DNA of 42,561 nucleotides, from contig CALCKU010000016.1 in the NCBI GenBank assembly GCA_937965735.1, positions 1-42,561 on the forward strand, given 5' to 3'. A program made the translations under genes and the position numbers. The DNA is from an uncultured Caulobacterales bacterium (GTDB taxonomy: Bacteria > Pseudomonadota > Alphaproteobacteria > Caulobacterales > Maricaulaceae). The notes below the pieces were generated by a model. That model was given only the letters and a program-made list of their open reading frames with translations. It made no database searches and was not told where the DNA came from. Shown one piece after another: positions 41,557 through 42,561 of this stretch (positions within the stretch are counted from its first letter, which is position 1; every line of letters starts with the position of its first letter).

Positions 41557-41983
41557 TGTTATTATTATTAATATTATAGTTTTTTACACCAGACCAATGG
41601 TAATGACCTGACAAACCCCCCTATATAAAACTTAGGCTACACCATTTATTTGCGTTAAGCTTTATAGTCAGTGACCCTTTTAAACCGTTAAAATTCAATC
41701 CCGTCAACGGTGAAAAACTGAAATTTTAGGACTCTTTTCTGTTGACTCAAAAAAACCTAATTTTCGCAATATATTAGCCGAAAAATAAATTTATTATTTA
41801 CACTATTTGAAAGTTCAAATATCTCGAATTTGATTTTTTTTACAGCCTTCAGCTTACCAAGCCCTAAAGTTTTCAACTATAGTGCAGATTTTTTAAAAAG
41901 ACGATTCGTCTATATTTTGTAATTTTTAATAATACACTTAAGAGTGGAGCGATTTAGTCGCTCTAAAATTTATAAATTTGGAT
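41557..41983. other. AT-rich rpsT-dnaA intergenic region
   Basis: About 430 bp, strongly AT-rich, with no supported gene. It contains GANTC (CcrM-type) sites at 41730, 41744 and 41903. The last is centred in the palindrome AGACGA-T-TCGTCT (41899-41911). There is a TTTTAA-N4-TTAAAA dyad and a small GAGCGA/TCGCTC hairpin near 41948-41963. I looked for TTATCCACA-type DnaA boxes and found no convincing one, so I do not call an origin. It must hold the dnaA promoter. Confidence 0.55.
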
Positions 41984-42010
41984 ATAAAAAAACCGAGGGC
42001 AAGCCTCGGT
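41984..42010 (-). terminator. Rho-independent terminator after rpsT
   Basis: On the minus strand ACCGAGG/CCTCGGT encloses a CTTGC loop and is followed by seven T residues, 88 bp beyond the rpsT stop. It isolates rpsT from dnaA. Confidence 0.9.
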
Positions 42011-42097
42011 CTCTAGAAAATAAAATTTGGACAATCAGGCGACAGATACAGCTAAAGGCCCCAATGGGTAAAAAGCGTATACACCCTCAAATTTCGC

Positions 42098-42361
42098 TTA
42101 GCTCATGGCTTTGACGCGGCGGCTTAAGCGTGAAATTTTACGGGCCCCTGTGTTTTTATGGTAAACACCTTTTGTAACCGCACGCATCATAGCGGGTTCA
42201 ACAATTTTAAAGGCAGCAATGGCTGCGTCTTTATCGCCAGCCGTGACAGCATCTTCAACATGGCGGATCTTACCGCGAACAAGAGAACGGCGCGCTTTAT
42301 TCACGTCAGTTTTACGAGCCATTTTACGAACGGCTTTTTTGGCGGATGATGTATTTGCCAT
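42098..42361 (-). CDS. rpsT: 30S ribosomal protein S20
   Basis: S20 is a primary binder of 16S rRNA. The 87-residue basic, helical protein begins [26 protein letters not shown] and ends with the typical [26 protein letters not shown]. An AGAGGAAAAT ribosome-binding site precedes the ATG. rpsT just upstream of dnaA is a familiar alphaproteobacterial arrangement. The terminator downstream and promoter upstream suggest it is monocistronic. Confidence 0.98.
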   Translation of the reverse strand: MANTSSAKKAVRKMARKTDVNKARRSLVRGKIRHVEDAVTAGDKDAAIAAFKIVEPAMMRAVTKGVYHKNTGARKISRLSRRVKAMS

Positions 42362-42464
42362 ATTTTCCTCTAATAAGCGCGGCTTAGTCTGTTAGGGGTT
42401 GGTATCAATGAACTTTTGAAAACTCAAACCGATAAACCGTCTCGAATTTAACGTATAATGGGCG

Positions 42465-42493
42465 CATATAACGAGACCGTGCGCATCCGTCAA
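42465..42493 (-). promoter_or_regulatory. Candidate rpsT promoter
   Basis: On the minus strand TTGACG (five of six to consensus) and TATATG (four of six) are separated by exactly 17 bp. The predicted start leaves a leader of roughly 95 nt before rpsT. Confidence 0.6.
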
Positions 42494-42536
42494 CAGGCTT
42501 TCGCGAATATCGTCGCTTTCACAAGCGAAGCTGTTG
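42491..42536. other. Nested inverted repeat upstream of rpsT
   Basis: CAACAGGCTTTCGC (42491-42504) pairs imperfectly with GCGAAGCTGTTG (42525-42536), and inside it TCGCTT-TCAC-AAGCGA forms a second dyad sharing the GCGA. It abuts the -35 box of rpsT. It may be the 3' end of an upstream gene's transcript or a regulatory site; the window ends too soon to say. Confidence 0.4.
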
Positions 42537-42561
42537 AGCTGGCTTTGCTTGGGTCCTGCTT

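Noticed and set aside
41557-41983. Replication origin upstream of dnaA
   Set aside because: The region is AT-rich and well placed, but I found no convincing TTATCCACA-type box cluster. In Caulobacter relatives the origin lies elsewhere, near hemE.

Overview
The window reads as ordinary chromosome of an alphaproteobacterium with moderate GC content. The best guess is the Caulobacterales/Hyphomonadaceae-Maricaulaceae group. This rests on rpsT lying just upstream of dnaA-dnaN-recF, a malic enzyme fused to a phosphotransacetylase domain, a phoR/phoU/phoB cluster, DUF2853 and DUF1993 proteins, several GTG starts and GANTC sites upstream of dnaA. The taxon is an inference; no rRNA is present.

Layout, left to right. 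(1) 1-750: AT-rich stretch with one DUF4760-like membrane protein, possibly acquired. (2) 751-2755, minus strand: the nitrogen module glnB-glnA, with a hairpin between the genes and a strong terminator after glnA. (3) 3052-7261, plus strand: the maeB-PTA fusion, a MATE exporter and tRNA-Leu(UAG). (4) 7279-14558, minus strand: threonine aldolase-like enzyme, MDR oxidoreductase, a divergent NRAMP-family transporter, a small secreted basic protein, and ftsK. (5) 14780-18641, plus strand: dapB, a DUF1993 protein and a DEAD-box helicase with a long basic tail. (6) 18701-23660, minus strand: phoR, phoU, phoB and a lipoprotein amidohydrolase. No pst transporter genes are present. (7) 24122-32804, plus strand: a complete RND tripartite efflux set (outer membrane lipoprotein, adaptor, permease), then an M13 metallopeptidase lipoprotein. 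(8) 32901-37201: gloA and a small membrane protein (minus); FMN reductase, nth, a UbiH-type hydroxylase and a DUF2853 protein (plus). (9) 37338-42361, minus strand: recF, dnaN, dnaA and rpsT, the replication-initiation cluster. No convincing DnaA-box array was seen, so the origin is not assigned.

The coding content is mostly housekeeping, and I found no clear new multi-gene system. The most interesting signals are non-coding or single-residue. Seven 11-bp direct repeats lie upstream of phoR. A three-half-site Pho box lies upstream of phoU, and one identical half-site occurs upstream of glnB. A perfect 9-bp dyad sits next to the dnaA ribosome-binding site. DnaA has Tyr where the arginine finger is expected. 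The NRAMP protein lacks the canonical metal-binding residues. A stem-loop cluster ending in a terminator between the DUF2853 gene and recF could be a small RNA. Short tandem repeats are unusually common between genes.
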